Shown here in pieces: positions 1 to 9,367 of a stretch of DNA of 64,000 bases. The stretch comes from CAZNUM01 sp964539305. GTDB lineage: Bacteria > Fidelibacterota > Marinisomatia > Marinisomatales > TCS55. Below the pieces are notes generated by a model that was given only the letters and a program-made list of their open reading frames with translations, searched no databases and was not told the origin of the DNA. Where the stretch lies: NCBI GenBank assembly GCA_964539305.1, contig CAZIIM010000008.1, positions 5,355-69,354 on the forward strand. The letters are read 5' to 3'. Every line of letters begins with the position of its first letter. The first letter of the stretch is position 1. A program made the translations under genes and the position numbers.

Positions 1-1690
1 TTCAACCGGCGTTGCAGAAGGGAAATGGATCCCTGTTGATGAATAACCACCAAACGGACTGCTTCATCAAAGAGATCGTCAAAACCGCCCATGTCTCCCC
101 CCTCCCCGGTCGTGCCCGCTTGTGTCTCCTTAATCCCCGGTAGAACCAACTCTTCTGCCTTGGGTTGCTGGGTAATGTGTTCCATGAGGGCTCTGATTTC
201 CTCCAGGGAAAGGAATGCATTATGGAGCCGGACCGGTTCCGAAGACCCGTGCCCGAGATATAACATATCTCCCCGGCCAATCAGTTTCTCCGCCCCGGAT
301 TGGTCGATGATGGTTCTGGAGTCAATTTTCGTGGCAACCTGAAAAGCAATCCGGGATGGGAAATTGGCTTTAATGACACCCGTAATCACATCCACCGAAG
401 GGCGCTGGGTGGCGACGACCAGATGAATCCCCACTGCCCGGGCCAATTGTGCCAGGCGCGCAATCGGCGCCTCCACATCCTTGGCATTCAGCATCATCAG
501 GTCCGCAAGTTCATCAATCACCACAATGATGTAGGGCATGATAGGTTCACCGCGGCTGCGCATCCGTTCATTGTATTCATCAATATTCCGGACAATTTCC
601 GCCGCCATGACGTCGTAACGTCGACCCATTTCCCGCTCAACGGCCCGAAGGGCCAGAACAGAATTTTCAGGAGTGGTCACGATCGTTTCGTCAATATTTT
701 CAATCCCAAGCAGATGATACCCCTCCAGCGCCCGGTACAGGGTCATTTCCACTTTCTTCGGATCAATAATAACAAACTTGACTTCATTGGGCGAGGCCCG
801 GTACAACAGACTGGCAAGAATCGTATTGATACAAACAGACTTACCCGATCCAGTAGTCCCGGCAATAAGCAAATGGGGCATCAGGGTTAAATCCAAAATG
901 GCAATTTCACCGGAGGTGGTTTTTCCGATGGCGAGAGCCAGCTTCGATTTGGCCTTGGCGAACTTTTCTGAATTGATAATCGATTTAAAATAGACCATGT
1001 CCGGGTTCCGATTGGGAATTTCAATCCCCACAGAGGACTTCCCCGGAATGGGAGCAATCACACGAACACGGGAGGCTTCCATCACGCGAGCCAGATCGTC
1101 GGATAAGGCGACAAATTTATTTACACGAACGCCCTCCGCCGGTTCTACCTCAAACAGGGTAATGACAGGCCCCGGACTTACGTTTACTACCTTTCCTTCG
1201 ACTCCGAATGTTTGCAGCGATTGCGTGAGAAAATTCGCCCGATCCACCAATTCTTCCCGGGTCATACCACCTTGAATATTTAAAGGTTGATTCAACAAAT
1301 CGGGAGAAGGAAGCTGATATTTCCTGCGGGGTGCCTGCCGTTCCTTGACATCATCAAGGTTAACTTCCTTTTCTTCCACCATTTTTTCCACAGCCAGGGT
1401 TTCATCCGGCTGTTCGTCTTTACGTNNNNNNNNNNNNNNNNNNNNNNNNNNNNNNNNNNNNNNNNNNNNNNNNNNNNNNNNNNNNNNNNNNNNNNNNNNN
1501 NNNNNNNNNNNNNNNNNNNNNNNNNGTAATAAGCAATCCAGACTCCCAGGATCCCCATTGGATTCTGAACCTGAACATTGGGTGAAATGCCCGGATCTTC
1601 ATGGGGGTTGTACCCGATCAAGCTTACAAGCACCAGCAGGAATACGGCCATGGTCAGGATTCCCAGTACTTCCCGACGGCGCTCTCTCAT
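1..1690 (-). CDS. ftsK: DNA translocase FtsK (partial, interrupted by an assembly gap)
   Basis: Hexameric DNA pump that clears the chromosome dimer and terminus region at the division septum. The start at 1690 gives 55 residues with a first membrane segment (about residues 8-26) and the beginning of a second. A 100-N gap (1426-1525) then removes the other membrane segments and part of the linker. Below 1425 the frame resumes as an acidic linker and the motor domain: Walker A AGTTGSGKS, Walker B region IIVVIDELADLM, and the VATQRPSVDVITG block. The reading stays open to base 1, where the C-terminal winged-helix gamma domain (FDEAVRLVVIHQQGSIS) has just begun, so the end lies outside the window. 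The start overlaps the epimerase stop as ATGA. The motor half has no start codon of its own because of the gap. Confidence 0.95.
1426..1525. other. Assembly gap (100 N) inside ftsK
   Basis: One hundred Ns of placeholder length. The flanking sequences do not repeat each other, unlike the other two gaps in the window, so real sequence is missing. It should encode FtsK membrane segments 2-4 and much of the linker. Confidence 0.95.
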
Positions 1691-2676
1691 CGGTACAGCT
1701 CCGGATAGGTTTCACTCATTTGATCATACCATTTCACAAAAGCGTTAATTCCTTCTTCAATATGGGTTTGGGGATGGTAATCCAGTCGCCGGCTGGCCCT
1801 GGAAACATCCGCAAAGGTTTGTTCCACGTCCCCAAGCTGAAACGGATGACGCTTGGTCTGGATTTCCAGCTTTGTGGCGTGATGTATGATGTTCAGCAAA
1901 TCAGACAACTTTACCGGTTCCGAATTTCCCAGGTTGTAAATGATGAATTGATCTTCTGCAATCAGGGCGTTTAATATACCAATAATGATGTCATCGATGT
2001 AGGTATAATCCCGGGCACTGCTCCCATCCCCGAAGACGGGGATCGGGTCGCCGTTCTTGGCCAGCCTTATAAACTTGTGAATCGCCATTTCCGGCCTTTG
2101 ACGGGGCCCATACACAGTGAAAAACCGCAGACAGGTGGTGGGAATTCCCGTAAGGTAGTGATAAGTAAAACAGAGGATTTCACCCATTTTCTTAGTCGCA
2201 CCATATGGAGAAACCTGTTGATCCACATTATCGTCTTCGGAGAAGGGGGTTTTTTTATTATTCCCATACAACGAAGAAGAAGAGGCGAAAATCAATTTTT
2301 CCACTGGATGATTTTTTATGACTTCCAGCAGGGTTTGAGTTCCCCGGATGTTTACATCCGTGTACAAACTGGGATTCTCAACGGAGGGTCGGACGCCGGC
2401 CATGGCAGCCAAATGAATGACATGGCCAAATTCATGTTGTTTAAAAATCCTGATTAAGGTGTCTTGATCCCGAATATCTCCTTCTACAAACGAGAAGCGA
2501 TCATAATCAAAATGATGTTTCTGGTTCAAGCGCTTGATCCCTGGATTATAAAAATCATTCAGATTATCCAAGCAAACGACTGTATTCCCCTCCTGGAGTA
2601 GACGATCAATTAAATGGGACCCGATAAATCCGGCCCCGCCAGTGACAAGCAGAGGTTTCTGGAAAGAGTAATCCAT
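1687..2676 (-). CDS. NAD-dependent sugar-nucleotide epimerase (UDP-glucuronate 4-epimerase-like)
   Basis: Extended short-chain dehydrogenase of 329 residues that probably interconverts a nucleotide sugar for surface polysaccharide. The N-terminal Rossmann motif is TGGAGFIGSHL, the catalytic set is a Ser-rich strand (IFASSSSLYG) followed by YGATKK, and the YGPRQRPEMAI segment is typical of the UDP-glucuronate and UDP-glucose 4-epimerase branch. Full length for the family. Its start lies 11 bp from the gcvT stop and its stop overlaps the ftsK start by 4 bp, so it sits in the same leftward transcript. The exact substrate (UDP-GlcA or UDP-Glc) cannot be fixed from sequence alone. Confidence 0.88.
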   Translation of the reverse strand: MDYSFQKPLLVTGGAGFIGSHLIDRLLQEGNTVVCLDNLNDFYNPGIKRLNQKHHFDYDRFSFVEGDIRDQDTLIRIFKQHEFGHVIHLAAMAGVRPSVENPSLYTDVNIRGTQTLLEVIKNHPVEKLIFASSSSLYGNNKKTPFSEDDNVDQQVSPYGATKKMGEILCFTYHYLTGIPTTCLRFFTVYGPRQRPEMAIHKFIRLAKNGDPIPVFGDGSSARDYTYIDDIIIGILNALIAEDQFIIYNLGNSEPVKLSDLLNIIHHATKLEIQTKRHPFQLGDVEQTFADVSRASRRLDYHPQTHIEEGINAFVKWYDQMSETYPELYR

Positions 2677-2687
2677 AAAGTTATTCT

Positions 2688-3776
2688 TTAAATATGAGCT
2701 GTACCATCCTTGTAAAATGGCGGCTTAACAATAATACATCTGTAGCGTTTACCCCTGATTTCAATTGCGAGTTCTGTACCCCGGCGAGCCCATTCAAGGT
2801 CCACATAACCCAGGGCAATCCCTTTATTCAGGGAGGGCGACTGGGTTCCGCTGGTGACAAATCCGACTTCTGAATCGCCCTGGAAAATGGAGTAACCTTT
2901 CCGGGGGATAGCCCGTTCGACCATTTCCAGACAAACCAGTTTTCGGGTCAAATTATTCTTGGCTTTTAATAGCGATTCGCGACCAATAAAAGGACCCTTT
3001 TCCAGTTTTGTAATCCAACCCAGTCCTGCTTCAATCGGATTGGTATTTTCGTCAATATCATTTCCATATAAGCAGTATTTCATTTCCAGCCGAAGGGTAT
3101 CCCGGCAGCCCAGACCGACTGGAATTAGTCCTTCTTCCTGGCCCGCTTCCATCAATGAATCCCAGATTTTTTCTGCCTGTTCCCCGGGGATATACAGTTC
3201 ATATCCCAGTTCCCCGGTATAGCCGGTCCGTGCCAGAGTCAATTCTACTCCCTGTAGGACAGCATTTCTGAACCAGTAGAATTTTAAATCATCCAATGAT
3301 TCATTGACCAGCCGGGATAAAATGGCCCGGGATGATGGCCCTTGAAGCGCAATCAAAGCAAACCGGTCGCTGTCATTCCTTAACGTCACTCCCGGTGGCT
3401 TATGGGACTTTAACCATTGAAAGTCTTTTTCAATATTGGCCGCATTCACTACCAGGAGAAAAGATTCGGGGAAACGGTAAATGATCAGATCGTCGATTAT
3501 GCCCCCTTCTTCGTTACACATGGCTGAATACTGGGCCTGCCAGGGTTGAATCTGTCGGACATCATTAATGGTTACCCGGTTTAAAAAGGCCTCCCCGCCG
3601 GCCTCTGAAACAATGAACTCACCCATATGGCTCACATCGAACAGGCCAGCAGTGGTACGTACGGCCCGGTGTTCCTGCATGATACCTGAATACTGAATGG
3701 GCATTAAATAACCGGCAAAGTCGGCCATTTTCGCTCCCAGGGCAATGTGCCGGTCATAAAGGGGTGTTTTTAACAT
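2688..3776 (-). CDS. gcvT: Glycine cleavage system aminomethyltransferase (T protein)
   Basis: Transfers the methylene group from the aminomethyl-lipoyl H protein to tetrahydrofolate and releases ammonia. At 362 residues it is normal size. Visible family signatures are FDVSHMGE near residue 47, the folate-site GGIIDDLIIYR, LQGPSS, and ARTGYTGELGYELY. C-terminal residues form the expected barrel with the GFVTSGTQSP motif. The other glycine cleavage genes (gcvH, gcvP) are not in this window and no glycine riboswitch is evident in the 37-bp gap upstream, so expression is probably by read-through from the yebC-ruv transcript. Confidence 0.96.
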   Translation of the reverse strand: MLKTPLYDRHIALGAKMADFAGYLMPIQYSGIMQEHRAVRTTAGLFDVSHMGEFIVSEAGGEAFLNRVTINDVRQIQPWQAQYSAMCNEEGGIIDDLIIYRFPESFLLVVNAANIEKDFQWLKSHKPPGVTLRNDSDRFALIALQGPSSRAILSRLVNESLDDLKFYWFRNAVLQGVELTLARTGYTGELGYELYIPGEQAEKIWDSLMEAGQEEGLIPVGLGCRDTLRLEMKYCLYGNDIDENTNPIEAGLGWITKLEKGPFIGRESLLKAKNNLTRKLVCLEMVERAIPRKGYSIFQGDSEVGFVTSGTQSPSLNKGIALGYVDLEWARRGTELAIEIRGKRYRCIIVKPPFYKDGTAHI

Positions 3777-3813
3777 CGAAATGAACCTTGAATTGAAGTA
3801 AATCTATTAGAAA

Positions 3814-5007
3814 TCAGTTTTCGAAATATTCTTTTAAACGGGACAATCCTTCCCGAATGTCCGATTCATCAATGCCGGAATAAGCCAGGCGAATGAAAAA
3901 TTCCTTTTCATCCGGCAAAGGACGACCAAAATGATTCCGGGTACAAAACGAAACACCCGTATTCTCCAGAGCGCCGGTCTGAAGTTGATCAAGCGTGGTA
4001 AAACCTTTCCGTTTCATAATGGCGGTCACATTGGGGAACAGGTAAAAAGTACTGTTGGGAGCCGCCAACTGAATACCCTGAATAGCATTTAACCCTTCCA
4101 CTGCTACATCCCGGCGACATTTCAGGGTTTCTAATATTTGCTTTGGACCTTCAATTTCATTCGCCAATGCTTCAACCATGGCCCATTGAATAAAATGATT
4201 GGAACAGGATTCGGCATTTACATTCAGTTTGGAAATCACCCGGATTACCTCTTCCGGTCCAATTGCTGCCCCCAGGCGCCACCCGGTCATGGCATATTTT
4301 TTGGAAAAGGTGTAAAGAATGACGGTCCGTTCCTGCATCCCGGGCAGGTTTACGATGGACCGGGGTTCACTCCCGTAGCGAATTTCATAATAGGCATCGT
4401 CAGAAAGGACCCAGAGATTGTACTCCAAAGCCAGTGCCGCCAGGGCTTCCATTTCCGCCTGAGAGGATTCGGCACTGATGGGATTCTGATAATTATTGTA
4501 AATGAGAATCCGTGTTCGATCAGATAGTTTTGACTTCAATTCATCCAGATCGATGTCGAACCCGGTATCGGTTTCCGTGTACCGGTATGGAACGGCCACC
4601 CCGCCCTGGTATTCAATCTGCGACTCATAAATCGGATAGCCGGGATTGGGATAAAGGACTTCATCCCCCGGATTCATGACAGCGGCGAGAAATTTCCCGA
4701 TGGTTGGTTTTCCTCCCGGTTGGATGGATACATTTTCAGCTCGGTAGGTCACGCCCCTTCTGGAACCGACATCGGCAGCCAGTGCCTTCCTGAGAGGCAA
4801 AATTCCCTCCGAAGGACAATACCCTGTTTTTCCGTCCAGCATGGCCTTATGAGCTCCTTCAATAATGGAGGCGGGGGTTGGAATATTGATGTCCCCCAAA
4901 TGAAAAGGATAAACTTTATGCCCTTTCTCCGCCCAGGCGCGAGCTTTTGCCGAGACAGCGAAAGCGGTCTCCGTTCCTAATTTTTTCAATTGGCGTGCTA
5001 ATTCCAT
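3814..5007 (-). CDS. Class I/II pyridoxal-phosphate aminotransferase
   Basis: Fold-type I aminotransferase of the aspartate/alanine group, cytoplasmic. The PLP lysine lies in YTFSKKYAMTGWRLG (about residue 240). The substrate arginine region near the C-terminus is EFFIRLAYS, and the phosphate-binding glycine segment is SIQPGGKPTIG. I place the start at ATG 5007 because a GAGGA Shine-Dalgarno lies 6 bp upstream. An upstream TTG at 5019 would add four residues and overlap ruvA by 4 bp. Length 397 residues is typical. The amino acid substrate is not determinable here; an alanine or aspartate transaminase is the likeliest. It is tightly coupled to ruvA upstream. Confidence 0.9.
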   Translation of the reverse strand: MELARQLKKLGTETAFAVSAKARAWAEKGHKVYPFHLGDINIPTPASIIEGAHKAMLDGKTGYCPSEGILPLRKALAADVGSRRGVTYRAENVSIQPGGKPTIGKFLAAVMNPGDEVLYPNPGYPIYESQIEYQGGVAVPYRYTETDTGFDIDLDELKSKLSDRTRILIYNNYQNPISAESSQAEMEALAALALEYNLWVLSDDAYYEIRYGSEPRSIVNLPGMQERTVILYTFSKKYAMTGWRLGAAIGPEEVIRVISKLNVNAESCSNHFIQWAMVEALANEIEGPKQILETLKCRRDVAVEGLNAIQGIQLAAPNSTFYLFPNVTAIMKRKGFTTLDQLQTGALENTGVSFCTRNHFGRPLPDEKEFFIRLAYSGIDESDIREGLSRLKEYFEN

Positions 5008-5015
5008 AAAATTCC

Positions 5016-5615
5016 TCAAATCATTTTTGAAAGTGCTTTTTTAATAATGGTTTCCAACCCGCCGGTCAGTTCCCCTTCTTTTTCCAGTGCCTTGATCGTA
5101 TGATTCACCTGTGACCGTTTATAGCCAAGGGACATTAAAGCGATGGTCACATCATTAATCAGCTCCATCTCGGCCCCGGACATGAACTCCAAACCCGTTT
5201 CTTCATCGCTGACCTCGGCAAACTGTTCCTTTAACTCGACGATGATGCGCTTGGCAGTTTTGGGTCCAATGCCCGGAATAACTGTCAGCGACTTTACATC
5301 ACCGGCAATGATCCGCTTCTTGAATTCTCCCGGATTTGTGCCAGAGAGAATATTCATCGCCGACCGGGGGCCAATACCGCTGATAGTGAGCAGTTTCATG
5401 AACAGGGAGCGTTCTTCTTCCGCAGAAAAGGCGTACAGGTCCAGAATATCTTCCCGTACGTGCAGATAGGTCAACAACTCCACCGTTGCACCCCGTTCTG
5501 GCAGGGTTTCAAAGGTAGAAATAGTAATATTTAATCGAAACCGGATTCCTCCCACGTCCAGAATGGCCTGGGCCGGGTCTTTATGGTGCAGCTGGCCTTG
5601 GATGGAATCAATCAT
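5016..5615 (-). CDS. ruvA: Holliday junction DNA helicase subunit RuvA
   Basis: Tetrameric protein that grips four-way DNA junctions and loads the RuvB motor. The 199-residue sequence shows the N-terminal OB-fold domain (MIDSIQGQL start, DVGGIRFRLNI), two helix-hairpin-helix motifs (LTISGIGPRSAMNIL and LTVIPGIGPKTAKRII), and a C-terminal three-helix domain (ALMSLGYKRSQV) that contacts RuvB. The start shares one base with the ruvC stop (TAATG), so the pair is translationally coupled. ruvB is not found in the window. Confidence 0.97.
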   Translation of the reverse strand: MIDSIQGQLHHKDPAQAILDVGGIRFRLNITISTFETLPERGATVELLTYLHVREDILDLYAFSAEEERSLFMKLLTISGIGPRSAMNILSGTNPGEFKKRIIAGDVKSLTVIPGIGPKTAKRIIVELKEQFAEVSDEETGLEFMSGAEMELINDVTIALMSLGYKRSQVNHTIKALEKEGELTGGLETIIKKALSKMI

Positions 5616-6103
5616 TACAAGTATTTATTCTGATTAATATGACAGAGGGCCACCGCCAAAGCATCGGAAATATCCAGCGTTAAGGGTTGTTTCTTCATTT
5701 TCAAGATATTCTGCACCATATACTGCACCTGAGTTTTATCTGCGGCGCCATTGCCTACGACGGATTGCTTCACTTTACGGGGAGCATATTCAACGCAGGG
5801 AATTCCCCGGGAGGCAGCCGCCAGCAACAGCACACCGCGGGCCTGGCCCAATAAAAGCGCCGACTTCACATTTTTATTGTAAAAAGTGTCCTCGATGGCC
5901 ATTGTACCAGGTTCAAATTTCACTAATAGTTCACCCATATGGCTGTTCAGATATTCCAGCCGGTCCGGAAGGGATATATTCTTGGGCGGTGTGAGAGTGC
6001 CAAACGCCACCACCTGGACCTGTGAACCTTTGTAATCCACCACGCCAAATCCGGTGGTCCCCAAACCAGGATCCACCCCGATTACCCTGTTGATTCCGGT
6101 CAT
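5615..6103 (-). CDS. ruvC: Holliday junction endonuclease RuvC
   Basis: Dimeric nuclease that resolves Holliday junctions by symmetrical nicks. All acidic catalytic positions are visible: Asp in GVDPGLGTTGFGV, Glu in MAIEDTFYNKNVKSA, and the C-terminal LDISDALAVALCH pair. Length 162 residues is normal. An initial MTGINR leads directly into the first strand. It follows yebC by 18 bp and overlaps ruvA by one base, matching the common yebC-ruvC-ruvA order of many bacteria. Confidence 0.97.
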   Translation of the reverse strand: MTGINRVIGVDPGLGTTGFGVVDYKGSQVQVVAFGTLTPPKNISLPDRLEYLNSHMGELLVKFEPGTMAIEDTFYNKNVKSALLLGQARGVLLLAAASRGIPCVEYAPRKVKQSVVGNGAADKTQVQYMVQNILKMKKQPLTLDISDALAVALCHINQNKYL

Positions 6104-6121
6104 AACTGGACAAGGGAATAC

Positions 6122-6856
6122 TTAATCTGATTCCTCTTCCAAATCAAAATTGGAATACAGGTTTTGAATGTCATCAAGATCTTCCAGCGCCTCCAACAGT
6201 TGGAGGACTTTCTGGGCCTCCGATCCCTGAATTTTGACCGTGGTTTTCGGGACCATTTCGATGGAGGAAGAAGTAATGGAATATCCCTTCCCAGCCAGTT
6301 GCTCCGAAATGTTAGCCGTTTCACCGGGAGTCGTAGTAATCAAATATTCATCTTCGGCAGAAGTAAAATCAGTGGCCCCGGCTTCGAGGGCATCTTCAAA
6401 TAATTTCTCCTCATCCACTCCTGTGCGGGAAACCGTAATTTGGCCCAGTTTTTCAAACATCCAGGAGACGCTGCCTGTCTCACCTAGATTTCCACCGTAC
6501 TTGTTCATTACATGCCGGATTTCAGCCACGGTGCGATTTTTATTGTCGGTCAGAATCTCCATGAAAACAGCCACACCGCCAGGGGCATATCCTTCGTAAG
6601 TAATTTCCTCATAATCCACCCCTTCCAGCTCACCAGTACCCTTTTGAATGGCCCGGTTAATATTATCGTGAGGCATATTGGCGGATTTGGCCGATATAAT
6701 CGCCTGCCGCAGCCGGGGGTTCCCCTCCGGGTCACCGCCTCCCTGTCGAGCTGCAATCATAATCTCCCGAATCAGTTTCGTAAAGATTTTTCCCCGTTTT
6801 GAATCGAGGGCGGCTTTTTTACGTTTTATGGTTGCCCACTTACTGTGGCCGGACAT
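6122..6856 (-). CDS. YebC/PmpR family protein (translation factor TACO1 homologue)
   Basis: Cytoplasmic protein of the YebC/TACO1 family, once annotated as a transcriptional regulator and now linked to translation of difficult proline stretches. The signature MSGHSKWATIKRKKAALDSKRG opens the protein, followed by ARQGGGDPEGNPRLR and MPHDNINRAI. Length is 244 residues, and the C-terminal acidic tail (LEEESD) is usual. A clear AAGGAA Shine-Dalgarno lies about 5 bp before ATG 6856. It is the first gene of the leftward ruvCA-gcvT-ftsK run, so the promoter for that run should lie in 6857-6986. Confidence 0.93.
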   Translation of the reverse strand: MSGHSKWATIKRKKAALDSKRGKIFTKLIREIMIAARQGGGDPEGNPRLRQAIISAKSANMPHDNINRAIQKGTGELEGVDYEEITYEGYAPGGVAVFMEILTDNKNRTVAEIRHVMNKYGGNLGETGSVSWMFEKLGQITVSRTGVDEEKLFEDALEAGATDFTSAEDEYLITTTPGETANISEQLAGKGYSITSSSIEMVPKTTVKIQGSEAQKVLQLLEALEDLDDIQNLYSNFDLEEESD

Positions 6857-7028
6857 GGTATTTCCTTTACGTTAGTGAAAACAAATTAGTGGAGAAAATT
6901 ACGACAATCAGCAGGGTATTCCCAAGGGGTGCTTCAAACGCCGGGGCTAAAAGAAAGGAACTTGATGAATGTAAAAAAGCGAGAATGTGATTATCTTTCA
7001 TGACCCTTCACCAGGTGAAAATGTTGAA

Positions 7029-7808
7029 ATGATTTCCTATCAAACCATCCAGATATCCGAACGGGGTCCCCTGACTCGAGTGACTCTGAATCGACCCGAA
7101 GTGCGGAACGCCCTGAATGAAACCATGATTAAGGAAATATTACAGGTTTTCCGATCCCTCGGGGAAGACTCCTCCACCCGCGTCATTCTATTGGAAGGTG
7201 CCGGTGAAGCTTTCTGTGCAGGACTTGATCTGGAATACATACTGAAGAGCGGCCGGGCCGAGTTCACGGAAAATATACGCCTGGCCTCTGAATTGGCCCA
7301 GATGTACCGAACGATTTACGAGAATCCAAAGGCAGTGGTGGCCAAGGTGCACGGCCCGGTTGTGGCTGGCGGATTTGGTCTGGTGGCAGTTTCTGACCTG
7401 GCTGTGAGCGAAGAGAAGGCCCGTTTTTCCCTCAGTGAAATAAAAATTGGCCTGATTCCTGCTCTCATCGGACCCTACTGTGTGAAAAAAATTGGCCATT
7501 CCCACTTTTGTTCGCTGGGTATTACAGGAAGCTGGATCGATGCAGTGGAAGCCCGGCACATGGGTCTGATCCAAGAAATTGCCCCCTCGGAGGAACTTGA
7601 AAAGAGAACAATCCATATTGTTAACAAACTGTTAAAAGCGGCTCCAGGCGCTATTACCAAATTCAAAGCCTACTGCCGATCCATGAATCTCCAGGATAGT
7701 CCCAAACTTATTGCTGCCATCCAGGCCAGTGAAGAAGGTCAGGAAGGGGCCTCCGCCTTTCTTGAAAAACGGCCCCCGAAATGGGTGGACCACATTGATG
7801 AAGGATAA
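7029..7808 (+). CDS. Enoyl-CoA hydratase/isomerase family protein (methylglutaconyl-CoA hydratase-like)
   Basis: Crotonase-fold enzyme of 259 residues acting on a CoA thioester. The two oxyanion-hole segments are AFCAGLDLEY and VVAGGFGLVA, and the segment SLSEIKIGLIPALIGPY carries the conserved Glu and resembles 3-methylglutaconyl-CoA hydratases of leucine breakdown more than fatty-acid crotonases. I chose ATG 7029 because MISYQTIQ begins the normal fold and an AGGTG lies upstream; the open frame extends 42 bp further to 6987. It leads a rightward group with a thiolase-fold protein and a DUF35 protein, which suggests a hydration plus C-C cleavage or formation pathway on an acyl-CoA. Confidence 0.85.
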   Translation: MISYQTIQISERGPLTRVTLNRPEVRNALNETMIKEILQVFRSLGEDSSTRVILLEGAGEAFCAGLDLEYILKSGRAEFTENIRLASELAQMYRTIYENPKAVVAKVHGPVVAGGFGLVAVSDLAVSEEKARFSLSEIKIGLIPALIGPYCVKKIGHSHFCSLGITGSWIDAVEARHMGLIQEIAPSEELEKRTIHIVNKLLKAAPGAITKFKAYCRSMNLQDSPKLIAAIQASEEGQEGASAFLEKRPPKWVDHIDEG

Positions 7809-7932
7809 TCTTTTAAAAGTGAAGTAAAAACCAGAGGGCGATTCTTATAGCTGGTAACCAAATCACTCTTTAAATTTTTCTCGATTGATTTCCAGATAAT
7901 TGTTTATTACAACCCAATAGCGGAGTTATCCC

Positions 7933-9351
7933 ATGATAAAATTCAGCGACCGGCAACTGAAGATCCCCCAAATGCAGCGTCCGGTCTTTCTTGTGACGGG
8001 GGGTATGTCCAAATTTGCCCGTTCCATTCCCGAAAAGCGCACTGAAGAGCTGGCGATTGATGCTTTCGTGGAAGCGGCTGAGTTCATTGACAAATCCCCG
8101 GCGGAACTGAAATCCTACATCCATACCGCCTATTACGGTCATTTTGCAGATCATTTCGGCGATCAACTCCTTGGAGAGGCGGTGATTCACGATCGTCTGG
8201 GTCTGGACCCTTTGGGGAATGTGGGCATCAAAACCGGCGGTGCAACCGGCGGTTCTACCCTGTGGGAAGCATTTAAAACCGTTGCCTCCGGCTATTCAGA
8301 CTGCGTCCTGGCGATGGGATGGGAACGAATGGACGAAGTTCCCACCGATGAAGGAAACCATTACATCGCCTCTGCCGCCGATAAGGATTGGGAAACACCC
8401 CTGGGCCACATTTATACCGGTTATTATGCCGTCATGGCTCAGAAGTATTGGCAGGTTTTTGGTAAAGAAGAGGAATCTTTCCGGAAGACCATGGCTGAAA
8501 TCGCTGTTAAAAACAGGGGCTATGCCCGCATGAATCCCCACGCCCAGGGCCCCATGAAAATCACGGTGGAAGATGTATTGAATTCACCCGTCGTGGCTTA
8601 CCCCCTCCATGCTCTGGACTGCTGCCTTATGAGCGTCGGAGCCGCCTGCGCGATTCTCTGTGATGAAAAAACGGCTTATCAATTGACAGACACACCCTTG
8701 CTGGTGTATGTCGCTGCTGGAAGCCACACTCTTCGGGTGGCTGACCGCCGGAATATGGAGATTCCCCTCCTTCCCAATGAAACAACCGAACAATACCGCG
8801 ATCTGGGAGAACGCTTCCCCGGTGGCGACCGGTATCCCGGTTTTACCGGCTTCCTGGCAGCCCGTATGGCCGCCTATTACGGCTACCGGATGTCAGGTGT
8901 CACCGATCCGATGGAAGATCTGGATCTGGTGGAACTGCATGACGCTTTTACCATCAGTGATATCCAGACCTATGAAGATGTGGGTATTCGCCCCTACGGC
9001 GAAGGACGGGACTACGTGGAATCGGGAGACTGTTATCACACCAATCCCAATACGGGCCAGCCCGGACGTTTGCCGGCAAATTTATCCGGGGGACTCATTG
9101 GAAACATGCACGCGGTAGGTGCCACCGGTATCATGCAGGCCATTGAGGTGGGGCACCACATCTGGAATCGCTGGGAAGAAATGCATGGTAACCCTGAAAA
9201 ATGGGAGCGTTTCGGAAGACAGAAACCGGAGGATTGGGTTAATCTGCAGGTCAAGGGTGCCAAACGGGGTATGGCTATTAGTCATGCCGGTGTTGGTTCC
9301 CACGTTACCGCCACGTTGATTATTCATCCAGATCACCAATTAAAAGCTTGA
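7933..9351 (+). CDS. Thiolase-superfamily (SCP2/archaeal type) protein, nucleophilic Cys apparently absent
   Basis: 472-residue thiolase-fold protein of the branch that pairs with DUF35 subunits. Family marks are VTGGMSKFARSIPEKR at the N-terminus, LDLVELHDAFT (the HxAF-type catalytic His loop), and GGLIGNMHAVGATG near the C-terminus. Where this branch normally has a Cys nucleophile in a CASGGxA-like segment, I read IKTGGATGGSTLWEA, with Gly or Ala instead. Other Cys residues (DCCLMSVGAACAIL) lie elsewhere. A CGGAG Shine-Dalgarno lies 7 bp before ATG 7933. The DUF35 gene follows after 16 bp, so the two probably form one complex. It may be a retro-aldolase like Ltp2 or an unusual thiolase. Confidence 0.85.
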   Translation: MIKFSDRQLKIPQMQRPVFLVTGGMSKFARSIPEKRTEELAIDAFVEAAEFIDKSPAELKSYIHTAYYGHFADHFGDQLLGEAVIHDRLGLDPLGNVGIKTGGATGGSTLWEAFKTVASGYSDCVLAMGWERMDEVPTDEGNHYIASAADKDWETPLGHIYTGYYAVMAQKYWQVFGKEEESFRKTMAEIAVKNRGYARMNPHAQGPMKITVEDVLNSPVVAYPLHALDCCLMSVGAACAILCDEKTAYQLTDTPLLVYVAAGSHTLRVADRRNMEIPLLPNETTEQYRDLGERFPGGDRYPGFTGFLAARMAAYYGYRMSGVTDPMEDLDLVELHDAFTISDIQTYEDVGIRPYGEGRDYVESGDCYHTNPNTGQPGRLPANLSGGLIGNMHAVGATGIMQAIEVGHHIWNRWEEMHGNPEKWERFGRQKPEDWVNLQVKGAKRGMAISHAGVGSHVTATLIIHPDHQLKA

Positions 9352-9367
9352 ATAGCTGGAGCATATC

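Noticed and set aside
3777..3813. Glycine riboswitch upstream of gcvT
   Set aside because: The 37-bp gap is too short for a glycine aptamer and shows no matching stem pattern.
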